From contig NC_007575.1 of assembly GCF_000012965.1 (NCBI RefSeq), positions 1,302,001 through 1,366,000 on the forward strand: 64,000 nt of DNA, given 5' to 3'. This stretch comes from Sulfurimonas denitrificans DSM 1251 (lineage in GTDB: Bacteria > Campylobacterota > Campylobacteria > Campylobacterales > Sulfurimonadaceae). Positions 16,864 to 26,286 of the stretch are shown here, piece by piece. A program made the translations under genes and the position numbers. The notes below the pieces were generated by a model. The model made no database searches, was not told the origin of the DNA, and saw only the letters and a list, made by a program, of their open reading frames with translations. The stretch's first letter is position 1. Every line of letters starts with the position of its first letter.

Positions 16864-17946
16864 ATGACGCAAGAGACAAATCAGCAAATTGATATAAAAG
16901 AATTGCTTAAGAGTGTTTTACATTTTGAATCTTCAGATTTGCACCTTGTTGCTGGCAGTAAGCCTCAAATTAGGATAGATAAGGCTCTAAAACCACTTAA
17001 TCTACACGTTTTGAGCGCAAAAGAGATAGAAGATATGGCTTATGCGCTTATAGAAGATAAGCAAAAAAAGATTTTTGAAGATAAAAATGAGCTTGATTTC
17101 TCATTTGAACTTGAGAATATTGGTCGTTTTCGTGCCAACTACTATCGTACTATTAGAGGGATTGCATGTGCATTTCGCACTATTCCAGTAGATGTACCGC
17201 CTCTTGAAAAATTTAACAATAACCCAATATTTAAAGAACTTATAAAGAGAGAAAGAGGACTTATTTTAGTCACAGGTCCTACTGGCAGTGGTAAATCAAC
17301 TACACTTGCTTCAATGCTTCATGAAATTAATCTCACTGAAAATAAACATATTATTACAATAGAAGATCCAGTTGAGTTTGTTCATACAAATATTAACTCC
17401 ATTTTTTCGCAAAGAGAGATTGGCTCAAACACTAGCTCATTTGCAACAGCTCTTAAATTTGCTCTACGACAAGATCCAGATGTAATACTAGTTGGTGAGA
17501 TGAGAGATAAAGAGACAATTTCTGCAGCCCTTACTGCAGCTGAGACAGGTCACATCGTTTTTGGGACACTCCATACAAACTCTGCACCTTCAACAATAAA
17601 CCGTATTATTGATGTTTTTGATGCCAAAGAACAAGCACAAGTCAGAGCACAACTTGCATCTTCGCTTATATCTGTAATTTCTCAATCTCTTATACCAAGA
17701 GTTAGCGGAGGAATTATAGCTACCCAAGAAATTTTAATAGCAAATACAGCCATTCAAAACTTAATCAGAGAGGATAAGGTTCATCAAATCTACTCTCAAA
17801 TGCAGCTAAATCAAAATGAGACACATATGACTACTCAGACAGATCAGCTAACAACTCTATTGCGTAAAGGAATTATCTCAAAAGAGAGTGCAATAAAAGC
17901 TTCAAACAGACCAGAAGAGCTTATTAGAATCATTCATAACCTTTAG
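16864..17946 (+). CDS. pilT: PilT-type retraction ATPase of type IV pilus
   Basis: About 360 residues from the ATG at 16864 (an in-frame ATG at 16846 adds six residues that do not look conserved). The N-terminal domain (DIKELLKSVLHFESSDLHLVAGSKPQIRI) is typical of PilT. The ATPase core has Walker A GPTGSGKST (about residues 138-146), the Asp box TIEDPVEFVH, Walker B-like DPDVILVGEMRD, and the His box TGHIVFGTLHTNSA. PilT depolymerises type IV pili, powering twitching. No pilus structural genes lie in the window; pilT often stands next to gatC in related genomes (recalled). Confidence 0.92.
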   Translation: MTQETNQQIDIKELLKSVLHFESSDLHLVAGSKPQIRIDKALKPLNLHVLSAKEIEDMAYALIEDKQKKIFEDKNELDFSFELENIGRFRANYYRTIRGIACAFRTIPVDVPPLEKFNNNPIFKELIKRERGLILVTGPTGSGKSTTLASMLHEINLTENKHIITIEDPVEFVHTNINSIFSQREIGSNTSSFATALKFALRQDPDVILVGEMRDKETISAALTAAETGHIVFGTLHTNSAPSTINRIIDVFDAKEQAQVRAQLASSLISVISQSLIPRVSGGIIATQEILIANTAIQNLIREDKVHQIYSQMQLNQNETHMTTQTDQLTTLLRKGIISKESAIKASNRPEELIRIIHNL

Positions 17947-17974
17947 TGATTTTTTAACATCTTATGCAGAGAAG

Positions 17975-18964
17975 TTATTTTTTTCTAAACTTTATCATCT
18001 TAAAACGCTCACCTAAAAAATTTGGCATTATTAAAATTTTAACTTTTTCTAACTCTTGTTTATAGATTTTCTCATCCGTTTTCTCTTTTAAAATTTCTAG
18101 CAGTTCTAATATTCCCATATCAACAAGAGCAACCATTTGTGCTCTTAGTTCTATAAACTCTACTCCTGCTTCTGTAAATGCATCTTTTACATGTTCAAAA
18201 GTTACATCATAAGTTAAATCTGACTTTGCAAATAGCTCATCTCTTTTTATATTTTCATCAAAAAATGGAATCACGTCATGTTTATAGTAAACTCTTATGG
18301 AAAAGTCTGGACGTGCTTGCATCTCTCCATAATCAAAACTTATGAACTCAAATTTATCACAACACTCAGCCATCTCTTTTGCAAACTCTTCATATCCAAT
18401 GGCTATCTCACCTCTATCTTTATGGTATTTTTTAGCTTTTTTACTAACCCAGTCATCATCAATATCAAAAATTATTTCACTCTCATGAACTCTTGCCACT
18501 TTACCCTTGTAATAGAGTTCACAAGCAAATGCATCAAATATCTCATTTGCTATAAAAATGGCATTTTCACACTTTAGCTCTTTGAGCGATTTATAGTGTG
18601 TAAGTTTTATAGCATCACCAAAACTCTCTTGTAGATAGCTCTTTTGAAACTCTTGAAGTGCATCAAATTTCTCTATTATCACAAACTCTAAACTATTTAA
18701 AAGTTCTGGTCGGAGTGTATATATAAACTCAATAATATCAGCCAAAAAGTATCCATGATGTGCGCCAATCTCGCAGACAACACTATCTTTTTTTAAGAAT
18801 CCATCATCAACCAACGAGATAATATGTTTTGCAATTGTTCCTCCAAAAAACTTGCTTGAACTTACAGACGTGTAAAAATCTCCATCTTTTCCAATGCTTT
18901 TATATGTTGCATAGTAGCCATTATCTGCATATAGCCACTCACTCATATATTGGCTAAATCTCAT
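17975..18964 (-). CDS. MidA/NDUFAF7-like SAM-dependent methyltransferase
   Basis: The 329-residue protein starts MRFSQYMSEWLYADNGYYATYKSIGKDGDFYTSVSSSKFFGG when read in pieces, the N-terminal signature of the MidA/NDUFAF7 (PF02636) family, with a Rossmann SAM site VCEIGAHHGYFLADI and NEIFDAFACELYY. In mitochondria NDUFAF7 methylates an arginine of complex I; bacterial targets are mostly unknown. An in-frame ATG at 18979 would add five residues. Either start lies inside the 3' end of the TolC-like gene (11 or 26 base overlap), making this the last gene of an overlapping operon. Confidence 0.8.
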   Translation of the reverse strand: MRFSQYMSEWLYADNGYYATYKSIGKDGDFYTSVSSSKFFGGTIAKHIISLVDDGFLKKDSVVCEIGAHHGYFLADIIEFIYTLRPELLNSLEFVIIEKFDALQEFQKSYLQESFGDAIKLTHYKSLKELKCENAIFIANEIFDAFACELYYKGKVARVHESEIIFDIDDDWVSKKAKKYHKDRGEIAIGYEEFAKEMAECCDKFEFISFDYGEMQARPDFSIRVYYKHDVIPFFDENIKRDELFAKSDLTYDVTFEHVKDAFTEAGVEFIELRAQMVALVDMGILELLEILKEKTDEKIYKQELEKVKILIMPNFLGERFKMIKFRKK

Positions 18965-20177
18965 TTTTATAAATCTCATAAAGTGTTAAAAGTTCAAGTT
19001 GTCTATCTAGTTCATATATCTCAATATCATTTTTTTGTACATGTAGAGAGTTATTTAGAAGCTCTACATCATACTCAGTTTTATAACCAGCCCCATAAAG
19101 TTCCTTAGTCTCTGCTAAGAGTTCCTCATAAAGTTGAGTGTTTTCAACACTTAATATTCTCTTTTTTTTAAGACTCTCTAAATTTTGCATTACTTGTTCA
19201 AAGAGTGCATTTAACTCTTTTTTCTTGTCTAACTCTTCTATTTTTGACACAAGATATTCAACTTTTGCACTCTGTATATCATCAAACATACTTATATTAA
19301 GAGGCATAGAAGCCTTTAAACCATAATTAATATAATCTGTTTCTCTTGATCCAGATAGACTTCCTCCTTGAAATGCAAAGTTTTCACTTCTATCCATGTT
19401 ATATCCAGCATAAATACTGATTTTTGGAAGGTATTTTGAGATAGTTGTACTTTTAAAATATCTATTTTTTTCACTCAAGCTTTGTGATTGTTTGAAAGAG
19501 AGGTTATTTACCATAAATTCTTCTTTTTCTATAATCTCTAAATGTGGTAAAGTTGCCTTCTCATAATCTAAATCACTAATAACGCGGAATTTTGATATAA
19601 GTCTCTCTCTATTTGCTTCTATATCATAAAGAGCTTGAATAGCTATGTTTTTATCTATAATTGCGCTATTTAAAAAACCAGAATCGAGCTGTCCGCTCAA
19701 ATAACTCTCTTTTTTTTGTGCTAAATTTATCTCTGCATTTTTTATCAGTAATTTTTGTTTTTGAATTCTCATTTCACTCTGTTTTATCTGCATTAAGAGC
19801 GAGATTGCATCTTTTATAAGTTTTCTTTTTGCTACATCAACAGAGTATTGTGAGTATAGTCTTGTCGCTTCAGCGTACTTAATTCCAAAATAGATACCAC
19901 CACTTTGAAAAATTGGCTGGTCTATAGTAATAGAAGTTTTTTTTGTAATTGACTCAGTGTCATAAGCTTCGCTAACTCCATAAGAGTAGTTAAGCATAAG
20001 AGGAGATATCCAAGAGTCTCTAAGAACATTGCTACTAGAATCTACCTTGTCTGATTCCAATCTAAAATACTCTTTTTTATTATCAGATATATACTCTTCT
20101 AGGGAATTTTTATCTTGCGCTACTACAAAACTACTACAAAGAGCTAATAGTGCGATTGAGAGATGTAAAGCCTTCAT
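18954..20177 (-). CDS. TolC-family outer membrane channel protein
   Basis: The 407-residue protein has a signal peptide (ALHLSIALLALCSSFVVAQ) and the TolC layout of long alpha-helical barrel segments (for example residues 125-185 and 335-395) with two beta regions. Such proteins form the outer-membrane exit duct of type I secretion or tripartite efflux pumps. The start lies 44 bases inside argD in another frame. An HlyD-like adaptor is encoded by the first gene of the same operon, but no inner-membrane pump gene accompanies them here. Confidence 0.85.
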   Translation of the reverse strand: MKALHLSIALLALCSSFVVAQDKNSLEEYISDNKKEYFRLESDKVDSSSNVLRDSWISPLMLNYSYGVSEAYDTESITKKTSITIDQPIFQSGGIYFGIKYAEATRLYSQYSVDVAKRKLIKDAISLLMQIKQSEMRIQKQKLLIKNAEINLAQKKESYLSGQLDSGFLNSAIIDKNIAIQALYDIEANRERLISKFRVISDLDYEKATLPHLEIIEKEEFMVNNLSFKQSQSLSEKNRYFKSTTISKYLPKISIYAGYNMDRSENFAFQGGSLSGSRETDYINYGLKASMPLNISMFDDIQSAKVEYLVSKIEELDKKKELNALFEQVMQNLESLKKKRILSVENTQLYEELLAETKELYGAGYKTEYDVELLNNSLHVQKNDIEIYELDRQLELLTLYEIYKNEI

Positions 20178-21318
20178 CTATTTCCTCTTTTGTAATTGTC
20201 AAAGCTGGTAGAAGTCTTAAAGTATCACGACCTGCTTTTAGAACTATAACGCCCTCTTCTCTTGCATTTGAGATAATTTTAGTTAAAGTATCACCATCTT
20301 TTACACGCAAACCACACATCATACCAATTCCTACTTTTGATGTAAAAATATCTCTGTGTGCGTTATAAAATTTTTCTAATTCACTATCAAAATAGTCTAT
20401 ACCTTTTTGAAGTTCGCCACTCTCGTTCATCTCATTTAAGATATCTACAACTTCACATGCGGCTGTTGTACTTAAAAAGTTGCCACCAAAAGTTGAACCA
20501 TGATCTCCAGCACCAAATACATCTTTTAGCGTTGTCATAACAACACCAATGGGAACACCGCCACCCAAACCTTTTGCAAGCGTTACTACATCTGGCTTTA
20601 TATCGTAATAGTTAGACGCTAGAAATTTTCCTGTTCTATAAATGCCAGTTTGAACTTCATCAATTATCAGTAGAACATTTTTCTCTTTTAAAAATTTTGC
20701 AAGTTTTTGAACTGAATCTCTATCTAGTGGCTGAACTCCGCCCTCCCCTTGAACAAGCTCTATCATAACTGCACATGTATGATCATCGACTAAGCTTGCA
20801 ACATGATCTATATTATCTGCATAAACAAATCCATCAGGATAAGGTCCAAAATAGTTATGCATTTTCTCTTGTCCAGTAGCTTTGACTGTCGTTATTGTTC
20901 TTCCATGAAATGAGTGTTGAAGAGTTATTACTTTGTATCTTTTTAACTCGCCATCTTTTTCACCAAATTTTCTAGCTATCTTGATAGCTCCTTCATTTGC
21001 CTCAGCTCCGCTGTTTCCAAAGAAACACTTCATATCGTAGCCACTAGCCTCTACAATCTTTTGAGCAGCTTTTGCTTGTGGTGCTATATAGTAAAGATTT
21101 GAGGTGTGTGTTATATTTGAGAGTTGTTTGCAGATTGCATCATTCACTCTTTTATTTGCATGCCCCACACTACAAACTGCAATACCTGAAGCAAAATCTA
21201 TATATTTTTTCCCATTCGCATCGACAACAATTGCATTATTACCACTTACAAACTCAACATCTGCCCTTGCATAAGTTGGCAAAACATACTTTTTATCCAA
21301 ATCTTTTATATTATTCAT
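20134..21318 (-). CDS. argD: acetylornithine aminotransferase
   Basis: The 394-residue class III aminotransferase makes N-acetylornithine in arginine biosynthesis and may also serve lysine synthesis as succinyl-DAP aminotransferase. It shows SGIAVCSVGHAN, the PLP-ring region FFGNSGAEANEGAIKIAR, the Asp of LLIIDEVQTGIYRTGKF and the Schiff-base lysine in TLAKGLGGGVPIG. Its ATG overlaps the stop of the molybdopterin oxidoreductase gene by ATGA (translational coupling). The position between an oxidoreductase and a TolC-like gene is unusual for argD. Confidence 0.92.
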   Translation of the reverse strand: MNNIKDLDKKYVLPTYARADVEFVSGNNAIVVDANGKKYIDFASGIAVCSVGHANKRVNDAICKQLSNITHTSNLYYIAPQAKAAQKIVEASGYDMKCFFGNSGAEANEGAIKIARKFGEKDGELKRYKVITLQHSFHGRTITTVKATGQEKMHNYFGPYPDGFVYADNIDHVASLVDDHTCAVMIELVQGEGGVQPLDRDSVQKLAKFLKEKNVLLIIDEVQTGIYRTGKFLASNYYDIKPDVVTLAKGLGGGVPIGVVMTTLKDVFGAGDHGSTFGGNFLSTTAACEVVDILNEMNESGELQKGIDYFDSELEKFYNAHRDIFTSKVGIGMMCGLRVKDGDTLTKIISNAREEGVIVLKAGRDTLRLLPALTITKEEIDEGFTSLNRTISSL

Positions 21319-23048
21319 CTTCTAATCTCCACCTTATTTTCTTGGAATATTGCGCTTTTTGTACTTAATGCGTGCTTTGAGGATGTTAGATTATTTACAC
21401 CCTTTGTGCCACTATAAATCAAAACGCAATCTGTTCTTAAATCATCATTATGTTTAACTTTTAACTCAACACTTCCGCTCTTTGAGCTAATACAAAGAAC
21501 CTCTTTCTCACTAAAACCTAAAGAGCTATGCAGATATACAGACTCTTCACGATTAAACTGAGAATTTAAACTATTTTGACTCTTACATGTAATGAGGTAC
21601 ATGCCATCTTCTTCATCCACTTTTGAGTCTATCTCATCGAGAAATGCGAACTCTCTATCTTCTGTATCAAAACCGCTCTTGTATGGTATCTCTTCTCTTT
21701 TATCTACATATAAAAACCCATCAATTTTTTTTATAGTAAAATTTTTAAAATGGTTTATATAAAACTCCTCACTCTCAATAGGCAGATCATACTCTTTACA
21801 AAGATAAGCGGCAAGCTCATACTCACTTATCCCAACATCACTATTTGCAACTTTTGGCATAAAAGAGATTCTATTGTGTGAGTAGGATGTCCTTATGTCA
21901 TCTTTATACAAAAAGCTCTTTGCTGGAATAATTAAATCTGCAATTTCACTTGTTTCATTCTCGTAAAGTCCAAAATAGACAACATTTTGACTCTTGCTAA
22001 TTGAATCTCTTACTCTCAGTGAGTCTGGCATTTGAGAGAGCGGATTTGAGCCTTGAATAAAAACCGTCTTAAATAGGCTAAACTCCGTGTTTACCTTTGA
22101 GACTTTTTTTCCGCTCTTTTTGAATGGCATCTCAATGCCTTCTCTTGAAGAGCCAAGATAACTAACACCGCATCCTTCTTTGCCAAATAATCCAAGCATA
22201 ACCGCAAAAGCATCAATCGCTCTCATGATATCAGCGCCATCACTATATTTCTGAATCCCAACACCACACACTATTGCTACTTTTTTATCTTTTACAAGCC
22301 TTAAAACGTCACCCAACTGACCAAGAGAAACATCAATTTGCTCTAGCGTAGCTTTAATTCTAAGGTTTTGAGTTAGTTCATAATAACCTTCATACTCACT
22401 AGCAAATTTATCCAAAAACTCCTCATCACAACCACTCTCTATATGTAAAAAACGACTAAGTAGCATCGCTAAGAATATGTCAGTATGTGGCTTTAACTGG
22501 ATATGCAAATCTGCTACTTTTGCTATTTTAGTTTTTATGGGATCTATAACTATAATAGTTTTATTTTTTATGAGAGGTAATATATGGCTGGATGTTACAT
22601 GTGGATTTCTACCCCAAAATATCACGACATCAGATTTTGCAACCTCATGCAAAGGCATATTTTTATTGCTGCCTCTACCTCTAATAATCCCCTCTTCACC
22701 TGCACCATCACATAAACTTCCATCAGTCAAAGTAGCTCCATAAGAGGAAAAAAAATGCTCAGTCACTTCTTGCATAAGAGCAAAATTGCCACTTCCTCTA
22801 TAATAAAGAACTTCTTCATTTTTAGACGAGTCTATCATCTCTTTTAGCTTCTTTAGTGCTTCATCAATTGTAATCTCAACGCCTTTGTATCTAGGAGTTT
22901 GTATAGTCGGATACTTTTCATAATGATTTAAATGTGAACATAAAAAACCGTTAGTATGTCCACTTTTGAGTCCTTTGATGATTCCATTATCAAATGTTAT
23001 CTCACATGCATCATAACAATCCAACGGGCAAGCTGTGACGTTACTCAT
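21315..23048 (-). CDS. molybdopterin-dependent oxidoreductase, cytoplasmic, short form
   Basis: The 577-residue enzyme opens with a [4Fe-4S] motif, C7-x3-C11-x3-C15 and C37 (ACPLDCYDAC, GFLC), followed by molybdopterin-guanine-dinucleotide binding blocks (DVVIFWGRNPHVTSSH, VVYFGLYENETSEIADLIIPAKSF). The Cys in GSLCDGAGE is placed to bind molybdenum. There is no Tat or Sec signal, so it acts in the cytoplasm; it is shorter than the usual 650-800 residues. The substrate cannot be told from sequence. It overlaps the HlyD-like gene by 8 bases and argD by 4. Confidence 0.85.
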   Translation of the reverse strand: MSNVTACPLDCYDACEITFDNGIIKGLKSGHTNGFLCSHLNHYEKYPTIQTPRYKGVEITIDEALKKLKEMIDSSKNEEVLYYRGSGNFALMQEVTEHFFSSYGATLTDGSLCDGAGEEGIIRGRGSNKNMPLHEVAKSDVVIFWGRNPHVTSSHILPLIKNKTIIVIDPIKTKIAKVADLHIQLKPHTDIFLAMLLSRFLHIESGCDEEFLDKFASEYEGYYELTQNLRIKATLEQIDVSLGQLGDVLRLVKDKKVAIVCGVGIQKYSDGADIMRAIDAFAVMLGLFGKEGCGVSYLGSSREGIEMPFKKSGKKVSKVNTEFSLFKTVFIQGSNPLSQMPDSLRVRDSISKSQNVVYFGLYENETSEIADLIIPAKSFLYKDDIRTSYSHNRISFMPKVANSDVGISEYELAAYLCKEYDLPIESEEFYINHFKNFTIKKIDGFLYVDKREEIPYKSGFDTEDREFAFLDEIDSKVDEEDGMYLITCKSQNSLNSQFNREESVYLHSSLGFSEKEVLCISSKSGSVELKVKHNDDLRTDCVLIYSGTKGVNNLTSSKHALSTKSAIFQENKVEIRR

Positions 23049-23838
23049 CCTTTAACTCAAGTTTTAAGAGCTTGGAGAAGAGTGCTGGAGAGTCTATAAT
23101 TATTTGAGCCATATACTTAGAAATATTTTTACTGTCTGCTATATTTAAAAGTCTTGAAATTTTATAACTGCTCTTTACTCCATCAATATAGAGAACTTTT
23201 TTTTGCGCATTTACAACATCTTCTTCATCTAAATATATTGTCAATTTTGCTTTTGACACATCTGCTACTTTTGCCAAAGGAGTTGAAACACCTACAACCT
23301 GACCACTCTTTACAAGCATCTCATAGAGTACAAAATCTTTTGCAACAAGATTTTTGTCTGATATGGTTCTTTGAAGTTGAGCATCTTTTAATTTCAAATC
23401 TGACATCTGAATTTTTAAGTTTTGTATCTCTTTTTTTGTATTTAGATATAAATTTTCGCTTGTAATCAAATCATAAAATTCTCTATCTTTTTCTACTGAA
23501 GATTTAAATTTAAGTGGCTCAATTTTTTTGTAGTTTTCTCTTTTTTTTGCAAGTAATTCATCAAGATTAAGAAGCACAGCCTCATTTATCTCAATTGTAT
23601 TTTTAATATACATTAATTTTTCACGAACAGCTATTTGCTCTTTTTCATCAAGTTCACTATCTATCTTTATATATTGTTTTTGTGATAATGTCTGACCTAC
23701 AAGAGTTTCGTCTGCACTAATAACCAACCCTGAAACGTTAGAAGAGATATCTCTTATTTCATACGGTTCAACTTTTGCATAATAGACTTTTGCGTCTAAG
23801 TAAGCAAGCAAAAACAGCAACACTGTTAAAAGTTTCAT
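23041..23838 (-). CDS. HlyD-like periplasmic adaptor protein
   Basis: The 265-residue protein has a signal peptide (KLLTVLLFLLAYLDA), a split lipoyl/barrel-sandwich half (EIRDISSNVSGLVISADETLVGQ), a coiled coil (about residues 70-165) and a second lipoyl half (LVKSGQVVGVSTPLAKVADVSKAKLTIYL). This is the membrane-fusion adaptor layout that joins an inner-membrane pump to TolC. It heads the five-gene overlapping operon that ends with the TolC-like and MidA-like genes. It is short for the family and lacks a clear C-terminal membrane-proximal domain. Confidence 0.78.
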   Translation of the reverse strand: MKLLTVLLFLLAYLDAKVYYAKVEPYEIRDISSNVSGLVISADETLVGQTLSQKQYIKIDSELDEKEQIAVREKLMYIKNTIEINEAVLLNLDELLAKKRENYKKIEPLKFKSSVEKDREFYDLITSENLYLNTKKEIQNLKIQMSDLKLKDAQLQRTISDKNLVAKDFVLYEMLVKSGQVVGVSTPLAKVADVSKAKLTIYLDEEDVVNAQKKVLYIDGVKSSYKISRLLNIADSKNISKYMAQIIIDSPALFSKLLKLELKDE

Positions 23839-23962
23839 AGAGCGAGCCTTTCATTGGGTTTGACCCAAATAATAGCAAGTATTTTACCATTTCATTATTA
23901 ACATTCAAGCATTTTTCATCATATTTTTGGTACTATCCTACAATACAAGTCAAGGGGAATAT

Positions 23963-24913
23963 ATGTCTGTTTTAGATAATGTTGATGCAGCCACCAATCT
24001 GGCAAAAAACAATGAAGTTCAACTTTTGGTTTTTAGAGTTGGTGATAAACCTGATTCTACGTACTATGCAATCAACGTATTTAAAACACGTGAAGTAGTA
24101 GAGTCTAAGAATCACTATATAACTCAAATTCCATCATCACACTGGCTCTTAGAAGGCACAATCGTTCTTCGTGGTCTTCAAATACCAATACTTAATCTTC
24201 CACTATGGCTAGGTGTTACACTAACTAAAGAAGAGATAAAAAGATCAAATATATTAGTCTGCGACTTTAATGGAGTGGTTATTGGACTTAGAATTATGTC
24301 TGCATTTAGAGTTATCAAAAAAAATTGGAGTCAAATGCATGCACCTGATAGCTACAGAGTTGGCAATGACAATGTAGTTATCAATGATACGAGGCTTGAA
24401 GATGGAAGTTTATGTCTTGTTCTGGATTATGAAAAACTTTTAGCAGATGTAATCCCGCATGCTATGGTTGATGTAACTGAATCCCCTGTAAACCTTAAAA
24501 GCTTAACTATTCCTATCAAACTAAAGAATGGGACTGTTTTAATTGCTGAAGACTCTAAAACAGCACAGAAGCATCTAAAACAGATTTTTGAAAATGCAAA
24601 TCTCTCTATGAAAATTTTTGATAATGGTAAACTGCTTGTAGATTATGTTGATTCTCTTGAAGAGAATGCGTCAAAAATTCCAGCAATTATTACAGATATA
24701 GAGATGCCAGAGATGTCTGGATTTACTGTTGTAAAACTCTTGAAAAACAACCCACTAACTAGAAATATACCAATAATTGTAAATAGTTCAATGACTGGAC
24801 AAAATAATAAAAGAGAAGCTGAAGTTCTGGGAGCAGATGGTTTTGTAGATAAAACAAAAAGTCAAAATATAATTCCACTTATCGTGGAAATTATGAGTAA
24901 AGATGAAGCATAG
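23963..24913 (+). CDS. cheV: chemotaxis coupling protein CheV
   Basis: About 316 residues from the ATG at 23963, chosen because AAGGGGAA precedes it at the right distance; the in-frame start at 23927 lies upstream of that site. A CheW-like domain (residues about 25-170, with YYAINVFKTREVVE and GTIVLRGLQIPILNL) is followed by a receiver domain (about 190-312) with phospho-acceptor Asp in AIITDIEMPEMSGF, S/T in VNSSM and Lys in FVDKTKS. CheV couples receptors to CheA and can be modulated by phosphorylation. It stands apart from other che genes. Confidence 0.93.
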   Translation: MSVLDNVDAATNLAKNNEVQLLVFRVGDKPDSTYYAINVFKTREVVESKNHYITQIPSSHWLLEGTIVLRGLQIPILNLPLWLGVTLTKEEIKRSNILVCDFNGVVIGLRIMSAFRVIKKNWSQMHAPDSYRVGNDNVVINDTRLEDGSLCLVLDYEKLLADVIPHAMVDVTESPVNLKSLTIPIKLKNGTVLIAEDSKTAQKHLKQIFENANLSMKIFDNGKLLVDYVDSLEENASKIPAIITDIEMPEMSGFTVVKLLKNNPLTRNIPIIVNSSMTGQNNKREAEVLGADGFVDKTKSQNIIPLIVEIMSKDEA

Positions 24914-24918
24914 AAACT

Positions 24919-24943
24919 TGCACTCCTAGAAAAAAGGAGTGTA
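24919..24943. terminator. bidirectional terminator between cheV and oadB
   Basis: The 9-bp stem TGCACTCCT (24919-24927) pairs with AGGAGTGTA (24935-24943) with one G-T wobble, loop of 7 bases. It sits in the 37-base gap between two convergent genes, with T-rich sequence following on the plus strand. Confidence 0.7.
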
Positions 24944-24950
24944 GCTCTAT

Positions 24951-26282
24951 TTATTTAAAGATAGAGATAAGAATACCAGCCGCAACTGCAGAACCTATAA
25001 CACCCGCAACATTCGGACCCATAGCATGCATAAGAAGCATATTTGTTCTGTCATACTCCATACCAACTTTATTTGACACACGAGCAGCCATTGGAACAGC
25101 AGAAACACCAGCTGAACCAATTAGCGGATTAATCTTACTTCCAGGGAAAAGATTCATAATCTTAGCCATAATTACACCTGCCGCCGTTCCAGCAGAAAAT
25201 GCAAGAATTCCAAGAGCTAAAATAGCTAAAGTATCAGCAACCAAAAATTGATCAGCTGCTAATTTTGAACCAACAGCAAGTCCTAAAAATATAGTTACGA
25301 TATTGATAAGAGCATTTTGCATAGTATCTGAGAGTCTATCAACAACACCGCTCTCTTTTAAGAAGTTACCAAACATAAATGCACCAATAAGAGGAGTTGC
25401 ATCTGGAAGAACTAAGATAGCAAGAGCAAGCACCATAATAGGAAAAACAAGTTTTTCTAAACGAGACACATGTCTCATAGTTGTCATTCTAATTCGTCTC
25501 TCAGCGTCAGTAGTCAATGCCTTCATAATCGGAGGCTGAATAATTGGAACCATAGCCATATATGAATATGAAGCTACCGCTATTGCACCTAAAAGTTCAG
25601 GGGCTAGTTGCGTGGCTATAAATATGGATGTAGGACCATCTGCACCACCAATTATAGAAATTGCTGAAGCTTGTTGAAGTGTAAAATCGAAAAATGGTGT
25701 ATATTCAGCAAGAGCAACTGCACCAACCAATGTTCCAAAAATTCCAAACTGTGCAGCACCGCCAAGGAATGCAGTTTTTGGATTTGATAGCAGTGGACCA
25801 AAATCAGTCATAGCACCAACACCCATAAAAATTAAAATTGGAAAGAGTTGATTAGCTAATCCCATATGGTAAATGATACCTAAGAAGCCATCTGGTCCAG
25901 CCATATTTGCCACTGGTATATTTGCCAAAAGTCCACCAAAACCTATCGGAAGAAGTAATAATGGCTCAAATCCTTTAGCAATCGCAAGATAAAAAAGAAG
26001 GAATGTAATTAAAATCATAATTACTCTACCCCAACCCTTATGAAAGTCACTCATCGCTTCGCCATGTGAATTCATTTCATTAGGATTAGGATTTATAATA
26101 GCATTTATGCCAGTTGAAGTTAAAAACCCGCCTATCATTTCAGAAAAAGATTGTGTTTTGTAGCTCTCTTCTTTATGTGTAGATGATGCCTCTAAAGGAG
26201 CTCCAGATGGAGCTTCATCTGCATAAATAGATATGCTAAAGAACATAAAAAGAGTAAGTAATTTTATTATAAAAAATTTCAT
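24951..26282 (-). CDS. oadB: Na+-translocating decarboxylase beta subunit
   Basis: The 443-residue integral membrane protein couples decarboxylation of carboxybiotin to outward Na+ transport. Family motifs are [21 protein letters not shown] (the sodium-site GGADGPT), [13 protein letters not shown] and the C-terminal [23 protein letters not shown]. The N-terminus carries an additional signal-like hydrophobic segment (residues 1-21) and a hydrophilic stretch to about residue 75 before the canonical domain. It is the last gene of the operon oadG-oadA-oadB, 4 bases after oadA. Confidence 0.94.
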   Translation of the reverse strand: MKFFIIKLLTLFMFFSISIYADEAPSGAPLEASSTHKEESYKTQSFSEMIGGFLTSTGINAIINPNPNEMNSHGEAMSDFHKGWGRVIMILITFLLFYLAIAKGFEPLLLLPIGFGGLLANIPVANMAGPDGFLGIIYHMGLANQLFPILIFMGVGAMTDFGPLLSNPKTAFLGGAAQFGIFGTLVGAVALAEYTPFFDFTLQQASAISIIGGADGPTSIFIATQLAPELLGAIAVASYSYMAMVPIIQPPIMKALTTDAERRIRMTTMRHVSRLEKLVFPIMVLALAILVLPDATPLIGAFMFGNFLKESGVVDRLSDTMQNALINIVTIFLGLAVGSKLAADQFLVADTLAILALGILAFSAGTAAGVIMAKIMNLFPGSKINPLIGSAGVSAVPMAARVSNKVGMEYDRTNMLLMHAMGPNVAGVIGSAVAAGILISIFK

Positions 26283-26286
26283 ACTA

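Noticed and set aside
18949-18980. Direct repeat ATGAGATTTA at the TolC-like/methyltransferase junction
   Set aside because: The two copies are 15 bases apart and simply create two alternative starts for the methyltransferase inside the end of the TolC-like gene. There is no sign of a mobile insertion.
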